The notes beneath the pieces were generated by a model. It was not told the origin of the DNA. It worked only from the letters and a program-made list of their open reading frames with translations, and searched no databases. Position numbers and translations under genes: made by a program. A DNA stretch of 33,639 nucleotides, taken from assembly GCA_904387055.1 (NCBI GenBank), contig CAJFKV010000021.1, positions 1 to 33,639 of the forward strand, read 5' to 3'. This document shows positions 1-8,946 of this stretch, in pieces. This DNA is from Candidatus Heteroruminococcus faecigallinarum. GTDB taxonomy: Bacteria > Bacillota > Clostridia > Oscillospirales > Ruminococcaceae. How positions within the stretch are numbered: position 1 is the first letter of the stretch; every line of letters begins with the position of its first letter.

Positions 1-129
1 AGAAAGCTCGCCAAGGGGGCATCCCCCTTGGCAATCCCCCTGGGGTACCCTACTCCTCCTAGGGAAAAGGTCTCGCTCCGCTCGCCCCTGTCCGACGGGA
101 ACAAAACCTCATCAGGCACGGAACTGCCC

Positions 130-320
130 ATCCAGGAGGCAACCACCGAAAAGTGTTACTAATCGCGGGTCTTGATTGACAAGTCACCGGGTTACCGGCA
201 GAGTTGTTTACCCCAGGTTGTCACCACCGGCAGTCTAGCCTGCGGGTATCATCCATATTCTTCTGAGTACGGTGCAGGCACATGTCCCAGGGTTGCGGAA
301 ACGCAGCCCTTTTTCGTTTT
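130..320 (+). ncRNA. Candidate unassigned small RNA ending at intrinsic terminator
   Basis: The stretch has no coding frame but ends at a clean Rho-independent terminator (290-320) with no gene upstream in the window to explain it. It has internal pairing potential, for example 228-247, where ACCGGCAG can pair with CTGCGGGT around a short loop. The octamer ACCGGCAG occurs twice. I could not place a promoter, and the 5' boundary is a guess. It could instead be the untranslated tail of a gene lying left of the window. Confidence 0.25.
290..320 (+). terminator. Intrinsic terminator of the left-edge transcript
   Basis: An 8-bp stem (GGGTTGCG with CGCAGCCC, one G-U pair) is closed by a GAAA tetraloop and followed directly by TTTTTCGTTTT. 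This is a textbook Rho-independent terminator on the plus strand. Confidence 0.75.
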
Positions 321-425
321 CCCCAGAGCTTCCCGTGATGGGGTCAAAAACTACATGGCACAGGACACTCCCTAGTCGGGCCGACCGAGGAGGCACACCG
401 GTAGTCTTTGTTCGTGCCACGTGAG

Positions 426-526
426 GGGATTTTTATCCGGGAAACAAGGCTTCGATGATTTCTGCTTTTTTCTCTGCATTTTGGCAGTAAGGTGATCTCT
501 GCTGGCTGTACCCGGATAAAAACTCC
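426..526. repeat. Inverted repeat, 16-nt arms about 70 bp apart
   Basis: The left arm at 426-441 and right arm at 511-526 are reverse complements except for two adjacent bases. The core TTTTTATCCGGG pairs with CCCGGATAAAAA. A short perfect hairpin (GTTCGGC-gaga-GCCGAAC, 536-553) follows immediately. It may be the end structure of a small non-autonomous element or a degenerate repeat. There is no transposase nearby. Confidence 0.6.
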
Positions 527-650
527 AGCACGTCCGTTCGGCGAGAGCCGAACATCGGCGTGCGTGGGAGCCGAACGACTATGGGCGACTGCTGCATTCC
601 CATGCCGACGATGTTCAGCGTACCGGGAGGTACGCCGGTCGGCAGGGGGT

Positions 651-810
651 GGCGGGGGCTTTCCCCCGCCTGGCTTTCTGGGAACTCTTTCTCCACAGAA
701 AGAGTTCCCCTGGGGGTCCGGGGGGCGGAGCGCCCCCGTTACGGCAGGCGGGCCGAAGGCCCGCACGGGAGCGGCGGTGAAGCCGCCCACTTCCGCCCGC
801 GGCAGCGGGC
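651..810. repeat. Chain of back-to-back perfect hairpins
   Basis: Successive palindromes with small loops lie at 651-670 (GGCGGGGG/CCCCCGCC), 680-709 (13-bp arms around CCAC), 721-737 (GGGGGCG-gag-CGCCCCC), 748-764 (GCGGGCC-gaa-GGCCCGC), 773-787 and 795-810 (GCCCGC-ggca-GCGGGC). None has a proper T-run except where A6 at 811-816 would give T6 on the minus strand. The arrangement resembles a mosaic REP-like intergenic repeat rather than a single regulator. Confidence 0.65.
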
Positions 811-833
811 AAAAAAGCCCGGCTACGGCAGAA

Positions 834-855
834 GGGCCGCCCGGCTGGGCGGCCC
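834..855 (-). terminator. Hairpin downstream of the transketolase operon
   Basis: A perfect 9-bp stem (GGGCCGCCC / GGGCGGCCC, loop GGCT) lies 29 nt past the stop codon of the minus-strand transketolase gene. Read on the minus strand it is followed by TTCTGCCG and, 17 nt later, by T6. On the plus strand it is followed by TTTGGGTTT. It probably ends the transketolase transcript and may work in both directions, though the minus-strand T-run is displaced. Confidence 0.5.
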
Positions 856-883
856 TTTGGGTTTGGTGGAAATAGGGAAGAGA

Positions 884-1831
884 CTAGCGGGATTTTTTGG
901 CGATGGCGGCTTTGGCCTTCTCCACAATGTCGCTGGCAGTGATGTGATACCGCTCCATGAGGGCCAGAGGATCGCCGGAATGACCAAACTGATCCTGGAT
1001 CCCCACCCGGAGAACGGGAACGGGGCACTCCTCGGCGACAACCTCGGCCACGGCGCCGCCCAGGCCGCCCAGGATATTGTGTTCCTCGGCAGTGACGATG
1101 GCGCCGGTCTCCCGGGCAGCCCGGAGGACCATCTCCTTATCCAGAGGCTTGATGGTGTGAACGTCGATGACCCGGGCGCTGATGCCGGCGGCGGCCAGCT
1201 CCTTCTGGGCCTTGACCGCTTCCTGCACCATCAGGCCGGTGGCCAGGATGGCCACATCGCTGCCGGGGCAGAGCTCCACCGCCTTGCCCAGCTCAAACTT
1301 GTAGTGGGGGAAGGCGTTTACACACTGCTCCACCGCCAGGCGGCCCAGCCGCATGTAGCAGGGACCCTGGTAGGCGGCCATGGCCCGGGCAGCTTCCTGG
1401 GCCTCGGTGGCGTCGCAGGGGGAGAGGACCACCATGTTGGGGATGACCCGCATGAGGGCGATGTCCTCGATACACTGATGGGTAGCCCCATCCTTGCCGA
1501 CGGTGATGCCGGCGTGGGTGCCGATCACCTTGACGTTCAGATTGGTGTAGGCCAGGGAGTTGCGGATCTGGTCGTAGGCCCGGCCGGCGGCGAACATGGC
1601 AAAGGTGTTGACAAAGACGGTCTTGCCGGTGGAGGCGAGGCCGGCGGCCATGCCCACCATATTGGCCTCGGCAATGCCCACATTAAAGGAACGCTCGGGG
1701 TACAGGGCGCCGAACTTGTCGGTCATGGTGCAGCACTGCAGGTCGGCATCCAGCACCACAATCTTGGGATCGCTGCCCATCTGGGCAAGAGCCTCGCCAT
1801 AGGCGACGCGGGTAGAAATTTTTTCACTCAT
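884..1831 (-). CDS. Transketolase, C-terminal subunit (split enzyme)
   Basis: This 315-residue protein holds the pyrimidine-binding and C-terminal domains of transketolase. Residues 50-66 (NVGIAEANMVGMAAG...) carry the conserved glutamate (E55) that activates thiamine diphosphate, and TVGKDGATHQ (about 110-119) is the usual active-site loop. Full transketolases are about 650 residues; this plus the upstream 280-residue gene add up to one enzyme, as in many Firmicutes and archaea. The start is MSEK at 1831. GGAGGG lies just upstream, inside the end of the preceding gene, whose stop is only 4 nt away, so the two are translationally coupled. An in-frame extension upstream to 1888 would overlap the partner gene and is rejected. 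It forms a heteromer that moves a two-carbon ketol unit between sugar phosphates in the cytosol. The substrate may be an unusual sugar phosphate given the SorC neighbour. Confidence 0.93.
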   Translation of the reverse strand: MSEKISTRVAYGEALAQMGSDPKIVVLDADLQCCTMTDKFGALYPERSFNVGIAEANMVGMAAGLASTGKTVFVNTFAMFAAGRAYDQIRNSLAYTNLNVKVIGTHAGITVGKDGATHQCIEDIALMRVIPNMVVLSPCDATEAQEAARAMAAYQGPCYMRLGRLAVEQCVNAFPHYKFELGKAVELCPGSDVAILATGLMVQEAVKAQKELAAAGISARVIDVHTIKPLDKEMVLRAARETGAIVTAEEHNILGGLGGAVAEVVAEECPVPVLRVGIQDQFGHSGDPLALMERYHITASDIVEKAKAAIAKKSR

Positions 1832-1835
1832 CGAC

Positions 1836-2678
1836 TTAACCCTCCAATCCGGCGATGGCGGCATCCAGCTCGGCGGCCGCCTTGGCAAACTGCTCCGCGT
1901 CGGGGGTGTTGCCGTGCCATTCGTTGGTGTTCTCCATGAAGGAGACGCCCTTGCCCTTCACCGTCTTGGCGATGATGGCGGTGGGCTTGCCCTTGGTAGC
2001 GGCAGCCTCGTCCAGAGCCTGGGCGATGGCGGCTACGTCGTGGCCATCCACGGTGATGACGTGGAAGTTGAAGGCCTCAAACTTTTTGTCGATGGGGTAG
2101 GGAGACATAATCTCCTCGATGGTGCCGTCGATCTGGATGTTGTTGTTGTCGATGATGGCTACCAGGTTGTCCAGGTGGTAGTGGCCGGCGGCCATGGCGG
2201 CCTCCCAGATCTGGCCCTCCTGGATCTCGCCGTCCCCCAGGATGGCGTAGGTGCGATAATCCTTCTTGTCGATGCGGGCGGCCAGGGCCATTCCCACCGC
2301 GGCGGAGAAGCCCTGCCCCAGGCTGCCGGCGGACATATCCACCCCGGGCACATGCTTCATCTCCACATGGCCGGACAGGTCGCTGTCAATGTCCCGGAAG
2401 GTTTTCAGCTCCTCCACCGGGAAGTAGCCCCGCATGGCCAAGATGGGGTACATGGCAGGGGTGCAGTGGCCCTTGGAGAGAACAAAGCGGTCCCGATCAG
2501 GGTCATGGGGATTCTGGGGATCGATGTGCATTTTGTCAAAGTACAGCACGGCCAGCAGTTCACAGATGGAAAAGGAACCGCCAATATGGCCGGAATCCGC
2601 GTCAAAAACCATCTGCAGCCCCATACGGCGCGCTTTGGCGGCGATGAGGGATAGTTCCTTCTGTTTTGCTTGATCCAT
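1836..2678 (-). CDS. Transketolase, N-terminal thiamine-diphosphate subunit
   Basis: This 280-residue protein is the thiamine-diphosphate-binding half of a split transketolase. It contains the proton-relay histidines in SGHIGGS (H31) and SKGH (H71), GSLGQG at 118-123, and the Mg/thiamine-diphosphate motif GDGE (148-151) ending in IIDNNN (175-180). It is the first gene of a two-gene minus-strand operon with the C-terminal subunit. The start ATG at 2678 is preceded by AAAGGAG at normal spacing. The pair is transcribed divergently from a SorC regulator across about 430 bp, which suggests control by that regulator. Known split transketolases outside the pentose phosphate pathway include apulose-4-phosphate transketolase and 6-deoxy-6-sulfofructose transketolase. 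Sequence alone does not decide between these and the housekeeping role. Confidence 0.93.
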   Translation of the reverse strand: MDQAKQKELSLIAAKARRMGLQMVFDADSGHIGGSFSICELLAVLYFDKMHIDPQNPHDPDRDRFVLSKGHCTPAMYPILAMRGYFPVEELKTFRDIDSDLSGHVEMKHVPGVDMSAGSLGQGFSAAVGMALAARIDKKDYRTYAILGDGEIQEGQIWEAAMAAGHYHLDNLVAIIDNNNIQIDGTIEEIMSPYPIDKKFEAFNFHVITVDGHDVAAIAQALDEAAATKGKPTAIIAKTVKGKGVSFMENTNEWHGNTPDAEQFAKAAAELDAAIAGLEG

Positions 2679-2768
2679 CGTAGAAGGTCTCCTTTCAAGA
2701 TCAGATGGGGAAAGCCCCCGTATCAGGCGCTTGTTCTCCGCTTCTTTTCAATAGCGAAGTACGAATCT

Positions 2769-2797
2769 ATTAAACCACCGATGTCCGGCAAAAACAA
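2769..2797 (-). promoter_or_regulatory. Candidate promoter of the transketolase operon
   Basis: On the minus strand TTGTTT (2797-2792) and TTTAAT (2774-2769) are separated by exactly 17 bp. The -10 matches five of six consensus bases; the -35 is weak, which would fit an activated promoter. The 5' leader would be about 80 nt. Confidence 0.45.
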
Positions 2798-2799
2798 CC

Positions 2800-2820
2800 T
2801 TCTTTCACAAAATGAAAGAA
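2800..2820. promoter_or_regulatory. Candidate operator: 8-5-8 inverted repeat
   Basis: TTCTTTCA-caaaa-TGAAAGAA is a perfect inverted repeat. Its centre lies about 48 bp upstream of the predicted transketolase start of transcription, directly behind the weak -35, where activators often bind. The neighbouring SorC regulator is the natural candidate ligand-dependent binder. This is inference. Confidence 0.45.
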
Positions 2821-2854
2821 CTTCGTCAGAATAAATGAAATACATAATACTTTT

Positions 2855-2870
2855 TTGCCCAGAGTGGCAA
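2855..2870. promoter_or_regulatory. Second candidate operator: 5-6-5 inverted repeat
   Basis: TTGCC-cagagt-GGCAA is a short inverted repeat in the AT-rich divergent region between the transketolase operon and the SorC gene, about 150 bp upstream of the SorC promoter. Short repeats like this occur by chance, so support is modest. Confidence 0.25.
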
Positions 2871-3006
2871 TAACAAGGGACGTTTTTGGTAAAAAGGGAG
2901 TGTACAAAATGTGAATTTTGCTTAAAAAACCTGTGAAATTAAATTTAGAGGAAGAAAATGCCGGTCAGAATGGATAAAAACGGACGGTGAAGAATTTATA
3001 AAATTA

Positions 3007-3035
3007 TTGACATTGAACCCAAGTGGGGGTAATAT
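3007..3035 (+). promoter_or_regulatory. Strong promoter of the first SorC regulator
   Basis: A perfect -35 TTGACA (3007-3012) and TAATAT (3030-3035) are separated by 17 bp. Transcription would start near 3042. This rules out translation starting at 3007, the longest open frame, and supports the GTG at 3112. Confidence 0.75.
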
Positions 3036-3111
3036 AAGAGCGTACCGGACAAATGTAATAGATTATGACAAATGTCGCCCATTCCCAGTTTCAGAAGGGC
3101 AGGTGAAGAGA

Positions 3112-4059
3112 GTGTATGATAGACGGACACAGGTAAAGATTGCCCATTGGTACTATGAACAGGGGCTTACCCAGGATCAGATTGCCAAGCGACTGCTTTG
3201 TTCCCGCCAGCGGATCAACAAGATAGTGAATACCTTGGTTGAAGACGGCGTCGTGTCCATCAACATCAACACTTTCGGAGAAAACTGGATCGGTTTGGAA
3301 AATGCCATTGAAAGCCACTTCGCTTTGAAGCAGGTGATTTTGGCGGACAAGAGCAGCACCCAGATGCCGTTGCCAGCCCTGCTGGGGAAGAAGGCGGCCG
3401 AATTTTTGGACGGTTTTATCCAGGACGGCAAGGTCATCGGCGTTTCCTGGGGATTTACCCTGGGGGATACCATATTTAATATGCGGGCGGTCAACAAGTG
3501 CAACTGCATGGTCGTCCAGATGGTGGGCGGGCTCAACATCGAGCAGCGGATGATCCGGCCCGATGAGATTGCCCGGATGCTGGCGGGAAAGCTCCAGTGT
3601 GATTACCAGCTTCTCTACGCACCTGCGGTTCTCAACAACGAGGCGGCCCGGTCCATCTTTGTCAACGATGAGTCCCTGCGCCAGATGCTGGAACGGATGT
3701 CCCGCTGTGACATTGCGGTGGTAGGCATTGGCGAGCTGAACGAAGAGGCCACTTCCTATAACCAGGGCTACATCGACCGCAATCGGCTGCGGGCCCTGCG
3801 GGAGGAAGGGTACATTGGGGATATCTGCCTCAATCCCTTCAAGATCAACGGAGAATGGGAAGATTACCGAGGCCGCAGCAGCATCATCGGCGCCAGCATC
3901 GCTACCCTCAAGAAGATCCCCAACGTGGTTGCCATCGCCGGCGGGCCCCAGAAGGTGAACGCCATCCTGGGAGCTCTGCGGCTGGGCTGCATCGATGTGC
4001 TGGTGACCGACAGCGACACCGCCCGCCAGCTGGCGCTGGCCGCGGGCATTTCTTACTAA
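3112..4059 (+). CDS. SorC-family sugar-responsive transcriptional regulator
   Basis: This is a 315-residue protein with an N-terminal helix-turn-helix (about residues 5-40, with LTQDQIAKRLLCSRQRINKI) and a long C-terminal sugar-phosphate-binding domain typical of SorC/DeoR-type regulators (GVSWG, VVQMVGG, IAVVGIGEL, VVAIAGGPQKVNAILGAL). The GTG start at 3112 is chosen because a strong promoter overlaps the longer start, AGGTGA precedes it, and the resulting N-terminus (VYDRR...) aligns with that of the paralogue at 18049 (MYDDY...). SorC proteins bind phosphorylated sugars and activate or repress adjacent catabolic operons. It faces the split transketolase and is followed by the ABC importer, so it probably controls one or both. 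The typical family length is 310-340 residues, so the gene is intact. Confidence 0.92.
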   Translation: MYDRRTQVKIAHWYYEQGLTQDQIAKRLLCSRQRINKIVNTLVEDGVVSININTFGENWIGLENAIESHFALKQVILADKSSTQMPLPALLGKKAAEFLDGFIQDGKVIGVSWGFTLGDTIFNMRAVNKCNCMVVQMVGGLNIEQRMIRPDEIARMLAGKLQCDYQLLYAPAVLNNEAARSIFVNDESLRQMLERMSRCDIAVVGIGELNEEATSYNQGYIDRNRLRALREEGYIGDICLNPFKINGEWEDYRGRSSIIGASIATLKKIPNVVAIAGGPQKVNAILGALRLGCIDVLVTDSDTARQLALAAGISY

Positions 4060-4068
4060 GGATCCCTT

Positions 4069-4085
4069 CGCCGCCGGGGGCGGCG
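4069..4085 (+). terminator. Hairpin after the SorC gene, weak terminator
   Basis: A perfect 7-bp GC stem (CGCCGCC / GGCGGCG, loop GGG) lies 10 nt after the SorC stop codon but is followed by TTACTGG rather than a T-run. It may slow rather than stop transcription into the importer genes. Confidence 0.35.
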
Positions 4086-4203
4086 TTACTGGATGTCTGT
4101 ACATCTGTTTTTGGAACGAGTTCGTGTCTTTAAGAAGTCAGGCGCTTACCGGCACACCCCATTTCCAGAGGCAGGTTACGGGATAAAATTAGGAGGTATG
4201 ATT

Positions 4204-5466
4204 ATGTCTAAGAAGAGAATCCTGTCCCTTGTGCTGGCCATGGCGATGACCGTGTCGCTGTTTGCCGGCTGCGGCGGGTCCAGCTCCAGCAGCGCTGCTG
4301 CTGAGGGGGATTCCTCCGCTGCTGCGGATGGTAGCTCCACTGCTGCTGCCAGCGGCGAGACCATCAAGATCGGTTATGTGTCCGACCTGACCGGTACTTC
4401 CCGTCTGTGGGGTACTGCCGGTCGTGACGGCGCTCTGCTGGCTGTTGAGGATGTCAACGCTGCGGGCGGCGTGCTGGATGGCCAGATGATCGAGCTGATC
4501 GCCAGCGACGGTAAGGGCGAGCCCGCTGACTCTGTCAACGCTTATCGCTCCATGGTTGAGAACGACGGCATCGTGGCTTCCATCGGTACCAACTTCTCCA
4601 ACTGCAACATCGCCATGGCTCCTGTTGCCGAGCAGCTGCAGGTTCCCATCATCGGCACCGCGACTTCCAACTCCCTGGTTACCATGGATGAGGAAGGCAA
4701 CCTGCGTCCCTACTCCTTCCGGATGTGCTTCCTGGATTCCTTCCAGGGTACCGCTCTGGGTCTGAAGGCCGCTCAGCTGGGCTTCAAGAAGGGCGCTATG
4801 ATCCGCACCATCGACGACACCTACTCCATGGAAGTTGGCCAGTACATCATGGACACCTTTGTTGAGCAGGGCGGCGAGATCGTTGCCAGCGAGACTGTTA
4901 ACGTTTCCGACACCGATTTCCGTGCTCAGCTGACCAACATCGCTGCTGCCAACCCCGACGTTCTGTTCATCCCCTGCACCTACAACAACGTGGCCCTGAT
5001 CGCCAAGCAGGCCAAGGAAATGGGCATCAACTGTGTCTACATGGGCACCGACAGCTGGGATTCCGCTGAGCTGGCCGAGCTGGCCGGTGGCGCTCTGGAG
5101 GGCAGCTACTATGTGTCCCGTATCGGCTTCAACTCCCCCGAGGCTAAGGAGTTCGGCGAGAGATACCAGTCCGTTTACAACGTTGACCTGGAGGCCGAGT
5201 GCCTGTTCGGCTACAGCGGCGTGATGTGGGTTGTGGACGCCATCGAGCGTGCCGGCTCTGCTGAGCCCAGCGCCATCCGCGACGCTCTGGAGAACACCGA
5301 CACCTTCAGCAGCCTGATCGGTACCCTGGTTCAGGATCCTGCTACTCACAACCCCTCTATGGACGTTGCCGTGTTCCAGTGCACCGACGGTGTCTTCAAC
5401 TATGTGGAGACCATGTCCGCCAACGACATCCAGGCTGCGATCCCCGAGGTTACTGCCGAGGCTTAA
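4204..5466 (+). CDS. HAAT-family ABC transporter substrate-binding lipoprotein
   Basis: This 420-residue secreted lipoprotein belongs to the branched-chain-amino-acid (LivJ-type) binding protein family. A signal peptide with a hydrophobic core is followed by a lipobox LFAGC (C23 would be lipidated), then a Ser/Ala-rich linker to about residue 55, then the periplasmic-binding fold beginning IKIGYVSDLTG and including GKGEPADSVNAYRSMVENDGI. It delivers ligand to LivHM. The start is the ATG at 4204, because AGGAGG ends 7 nt before it; another ATG two codons upstream is only 1 nt from that site. The codon choice (GCT, GTT, CGT) differs from neighbouring genes and suggests high expression. A strong hairpin directly follows the gene. 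The ligand could be an amino acid, amide, aromatic acid or another small polar molecule. Confidence 0.93.
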   Translation: MSKKRILSLVLAMAMTVSLFAGCGGSSSSSAAAEGDSSAAADGSSTAAASGETIKIGYVSDLTGTSRLWGTAGRDGALLAVEDVNAAGGVLDGQMIELIASDGKGEPADSVNAYRSMVENDGIVASIGTNFSNCNIAMAPVAEQLQVPIIGTATSNSLVTMDEEGNLRPYSFRMCFLDSFQGTALGLKAAQLGFKKGAMIRTIDDTYSMEVGQYIMDTFVEQGGEIVASETVNVSDTDFRAQLTNIAAANPDVLFIPCTYNNVALIAKQAKEMGINCVYMGTDSWDSAELAELAGGALEGSYYVSRIGFNSPEAKEFGERYQSVYNVDLEAECLFGYSGVMWVVDAIERAGSAEPSAIRDALENTDTFSSLIGTLVQDPATHNPSMDVAVFQCTDGVFNYVETMSANDIQAAIPEVTAEA

Positions 5467-5486
5467 GTTACCACTATGTCCCTGCT

Positions 5487-5525
5487 AAGTTGGGGGGAGG
5501 AGGGTTTCCTCCCCCCAACTTTCTT
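5487..5525 (+). terminator. Intercistronic hairpin between binding protein and permease
   Basis: A perfect 15-bp stem (5487-5501 with 5507-5521, loop GGGTT) is followed by TCTTAAAG. It sits between the binding-protein gene and LivH, 128 nt before the latter. Such structures raise binding-protein mRNA relative to the membrane subunits by partial termination or by protecting the 3' end. Confidence 0.7.
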
Positions 5526-5653
5526 AAAGAAAGCTGAAATAAATTTAGAGCGTGAAACGAAGCAGAAAATTTCCAACGTTGGCCGCGCAAGGCGACTAGC
5601 ACCTAGAATGGAGTCTTGTAGGAGCTTACAATGAGAATTTGAGGTGAAAGGGA

Positions 5654-6523
5654 ATGTTATTACAGCAGATCGTAACAGGCCTGTCGGTAGGTGGTATCTA
5701 CGCGTTGCTTGCGACCGGATACTCCCTGATCTACAGCCTGCTCGACTTTTCCAACTGGGCCCACGGCGAAGTGGCAATGATCGGCGCCTACTGTGCCTTC
5801 ATTGTAGTGGGAACCCTGCAGCTGCCCTTCGGGCTGGCCATTGTGGGCGGCATCGTGGGCGCGGCAGTGATCAGCTATCTGAATGAGCGGGTCGCCTACC
5901 GCCGCATCCGCCACAACCGGTCCCCCAACATGTTCCTGATGATCGCAGCCATGGGTCTGTCCACCGTGTACCAGAACGCGGCCGGCTTGATCTTTGGTTC
6001 CAAGTTTGTTACCTATCCTGGTATCCAGGTTTCCTCTGTCCAGCTGGGCAGCGTTTATGTGGGCGTCCTGGATCTGATCAGCTTGATCTGCACCGCTATT
6101 ATCCTGGTCATCCTGGTGTATCTGATCAACAAGACCCGGTTTGGCCTTAATGTTCGCGCAATCGCTTCCAACAGCTACACCGCCAACCTGCTGGGCATCA
6201 AGGTGGACCAGTGCATCGCCCTGGTTTTCCTGCTGGCGGGCGCCCTGGCTGGCGCGGCCGGCGTGATGTTGGGACTGAAATATAATGTCTATCCCACCAT
6301 GGGCAACATCGGTCTGAAGGCCTTTATCGCCTCGGTTATCGGTGGTCTGGGCAGCGTGCCCGGTGCTATCGTGGGCGCTGTGCTGCTGGGCCTCATCGAG
6401 ACCTTTGCTTCCGGTTATATTAACTCCGGCCTGCGTGACCTGATTTCCTTCACCCTGTTGATCGTGCTGCTGCTGGTCCGGCCCACTGGCCTGTTCGGCG
6501 TTGATGTGCAAGACAAAGCGTAA
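5654..6523 (+). CDS. livH: HAAT ABC transporter permease, LivH type
   Basis: This 289-residue integral membrane protein has about eight hydrophobic segments. Family hallmarks are the N-terminal QQIVTGLSVGGIYALLATGYSLIY..., LDFSNWAHGEVAMIGAY, the GLNVRAIASN cytoplasmic loop that contacts the ATPase, and the C-terminal GGLGSVPGAIVGAVLLGL followed by RPTGLFG. It forms the membrane channel with LivM. The start ATG has AGGTGAAAGGGA immediately upstream. Genes for LivM and both ATPases follow at 3 to 21 nt or overlapping, which indicates one operon. Confidence 0.95.
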   Translation: MLLQQIVTGLSVGGIYALLATGYSLIYSLLDFSNWAHGEVAMIGAYCAFIVVGTLQLPFGLAIVGGIVGAAVISYLNERVAYRRIRHNRSPNMFLMIAAMGLSTVYQNAAGLIFGSKFVTYPGIQVSSVQLGSVYVGVLDLISLICTAIILVILVYLINKTRFGLNVRAIASNSYTANLLGIKVDQCIALVFLLAGALAGAAGVMLGLKYNVYPTMGNIGLKAFIASVIGGLGSVPGAIVGAVLLGLIETFASGYINSGLRDLISFTLLIVLLLVRPTGLFGVDVQDKA

Positions 6524-6544
6524 GAAAGTAGGTGTGATAAAAAG

Positions 6545-7437
6545 ATGTTCAATGCTTACCAAGAGGGCGTTATCATCCTGCTGTGCGTCAACATCATTGC
6601 CGTGCTGGGGATGTCTGTTCTGACCGGTTTTACCCGCCTATTCTCTTTCGGTAACGCCGGCTTTATGTCCATCGGCGCCTACTGCGCCTCGATCCTCACC
6701 GTGGAGCTGAAGCTCCCCTTTATCCCCGCCATTCTTGTGGCGTCGGCCTTTGCCGGCCTGGTGGCCTACCTGCTGGGCTCCCTTACCCTGCGGCTGAAGG
6801 GCGACTATTTCCTGATTACCTGCCTGGGCTTTGGCGAGGGCGTCCGCGTCCTGTTCAACTACACCCAGGACCTGACGGGCGGCGCCGGCGGCTATCCCGG
6901 CATCCCCAACTACACCAGCATGCCCTTTGCGGTGGTGTGTGCCATCCTGGCCTTCTTCATCGCCTGGCGGTTTATCCACTCCAAGTACGGCCGTAACCTT
7001 ACCTCCATCCGTGAAAACGAGCTGGCGGCCGAGGCAGTGGGCATCAACGTCATCCGTTTCAAGAAGATGTCCTTTGTGTTCAGCGCCGTGTATGCCGGCT
7101 GGGCAGGCGCTCTGTATGCCCACTACCTGATGTACATCACCCCCGCCATGTTTAACCTGAACAAGAGCTGCGAGCTGATTACCACCACCGTTATCGGCGG
7201 CCTGGGCTCCCTCACCGGCTCGGTCATGGGCGCCGCTCTGGTTACCCTGCTGCCCGAGATCTTCCGGTTCCTGTCCGGCTACCGGATGCTTATCTACGGC
7301 ATCGCCGTGGTGCTGATTATCCTGCTGAAGCCGGACGGCCTGTATGGTTACCGTGAGTTCTCCATCACCCGGGTCATCCGCTGGTTCAAGAACCTGGGCA
7401 AGGGGTCCAAGAAGAATAAGAAGGAGGAAGTTGCCCA

Positions 7438-7441
<4 letters not shown>
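6545..7441 (+). CDS. livM: HAAT ABC transporter permease, LivM type
   Basis: This 298-residue multi-pass membrane protein is the second channel subunit of the importer. It shows LivM signatures: SFGNAGFMSIGAYCASIL near residue 36, LRLKGDYFLITCLGFGEG, the loop GRNLTSIRENELAAEAVGIN, GWAGALYAHYL, and GGLGSLTGSVMGAAL before the final KPDGLYG. The tail is lysine-rich (GKGSKKNKKEE). Its stop overlaps the LivG start by 4 nt (ATGA), so the two are translationally coupled. Confidence 0.95.
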
Positions 7442-8906
<1,465 letters not shown>

Positions 8907-8946
8907 GAGAACTGTTCAAACAACACAAGAAAGGGAGGTTCCTTCC

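Larger units (their letters stand above)
1..883. other. Non-coding region rich in palindromes, no convincing gene
   Basis: I find no credible protein gene here. The open frames lack ribosome sites and family-like sequence. The region begins with a perfect hairpin at 10-32 (10-bp arms, loop CAT) without a T-run. The stretch 130-320 ends in a good intrinsic terminator and may be a small RNA, but it matches no RNA family I can recognise (not tmRNA, RNase P, SRP, 5S, or a common riboswitch). From 420 to 860 there is an inverted repeat followed by a chain of separate perfect hairpins, as in dispersed intergenic repeats of GC-rich gut Clostridia. Confidence 0.6.

Noticed and set aside
560-1939. Long plus-strand open frame over the transketolase C-subunit and the palindrome island
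   Set aside because: It is antisense to a clear transketolase, has no ribosome site and reads as low-complexity Gly/Ala/His-rich noise.
2847-2875. Sigma-54 style -24/-12 element near the transketolase operon
   Set aside because: The GC pattern TGCCACTCTGGGCA is a palindrome and lacks the required TGGCAC-N5-TTGC spacing; no sigma-54 activator gene is nearby.
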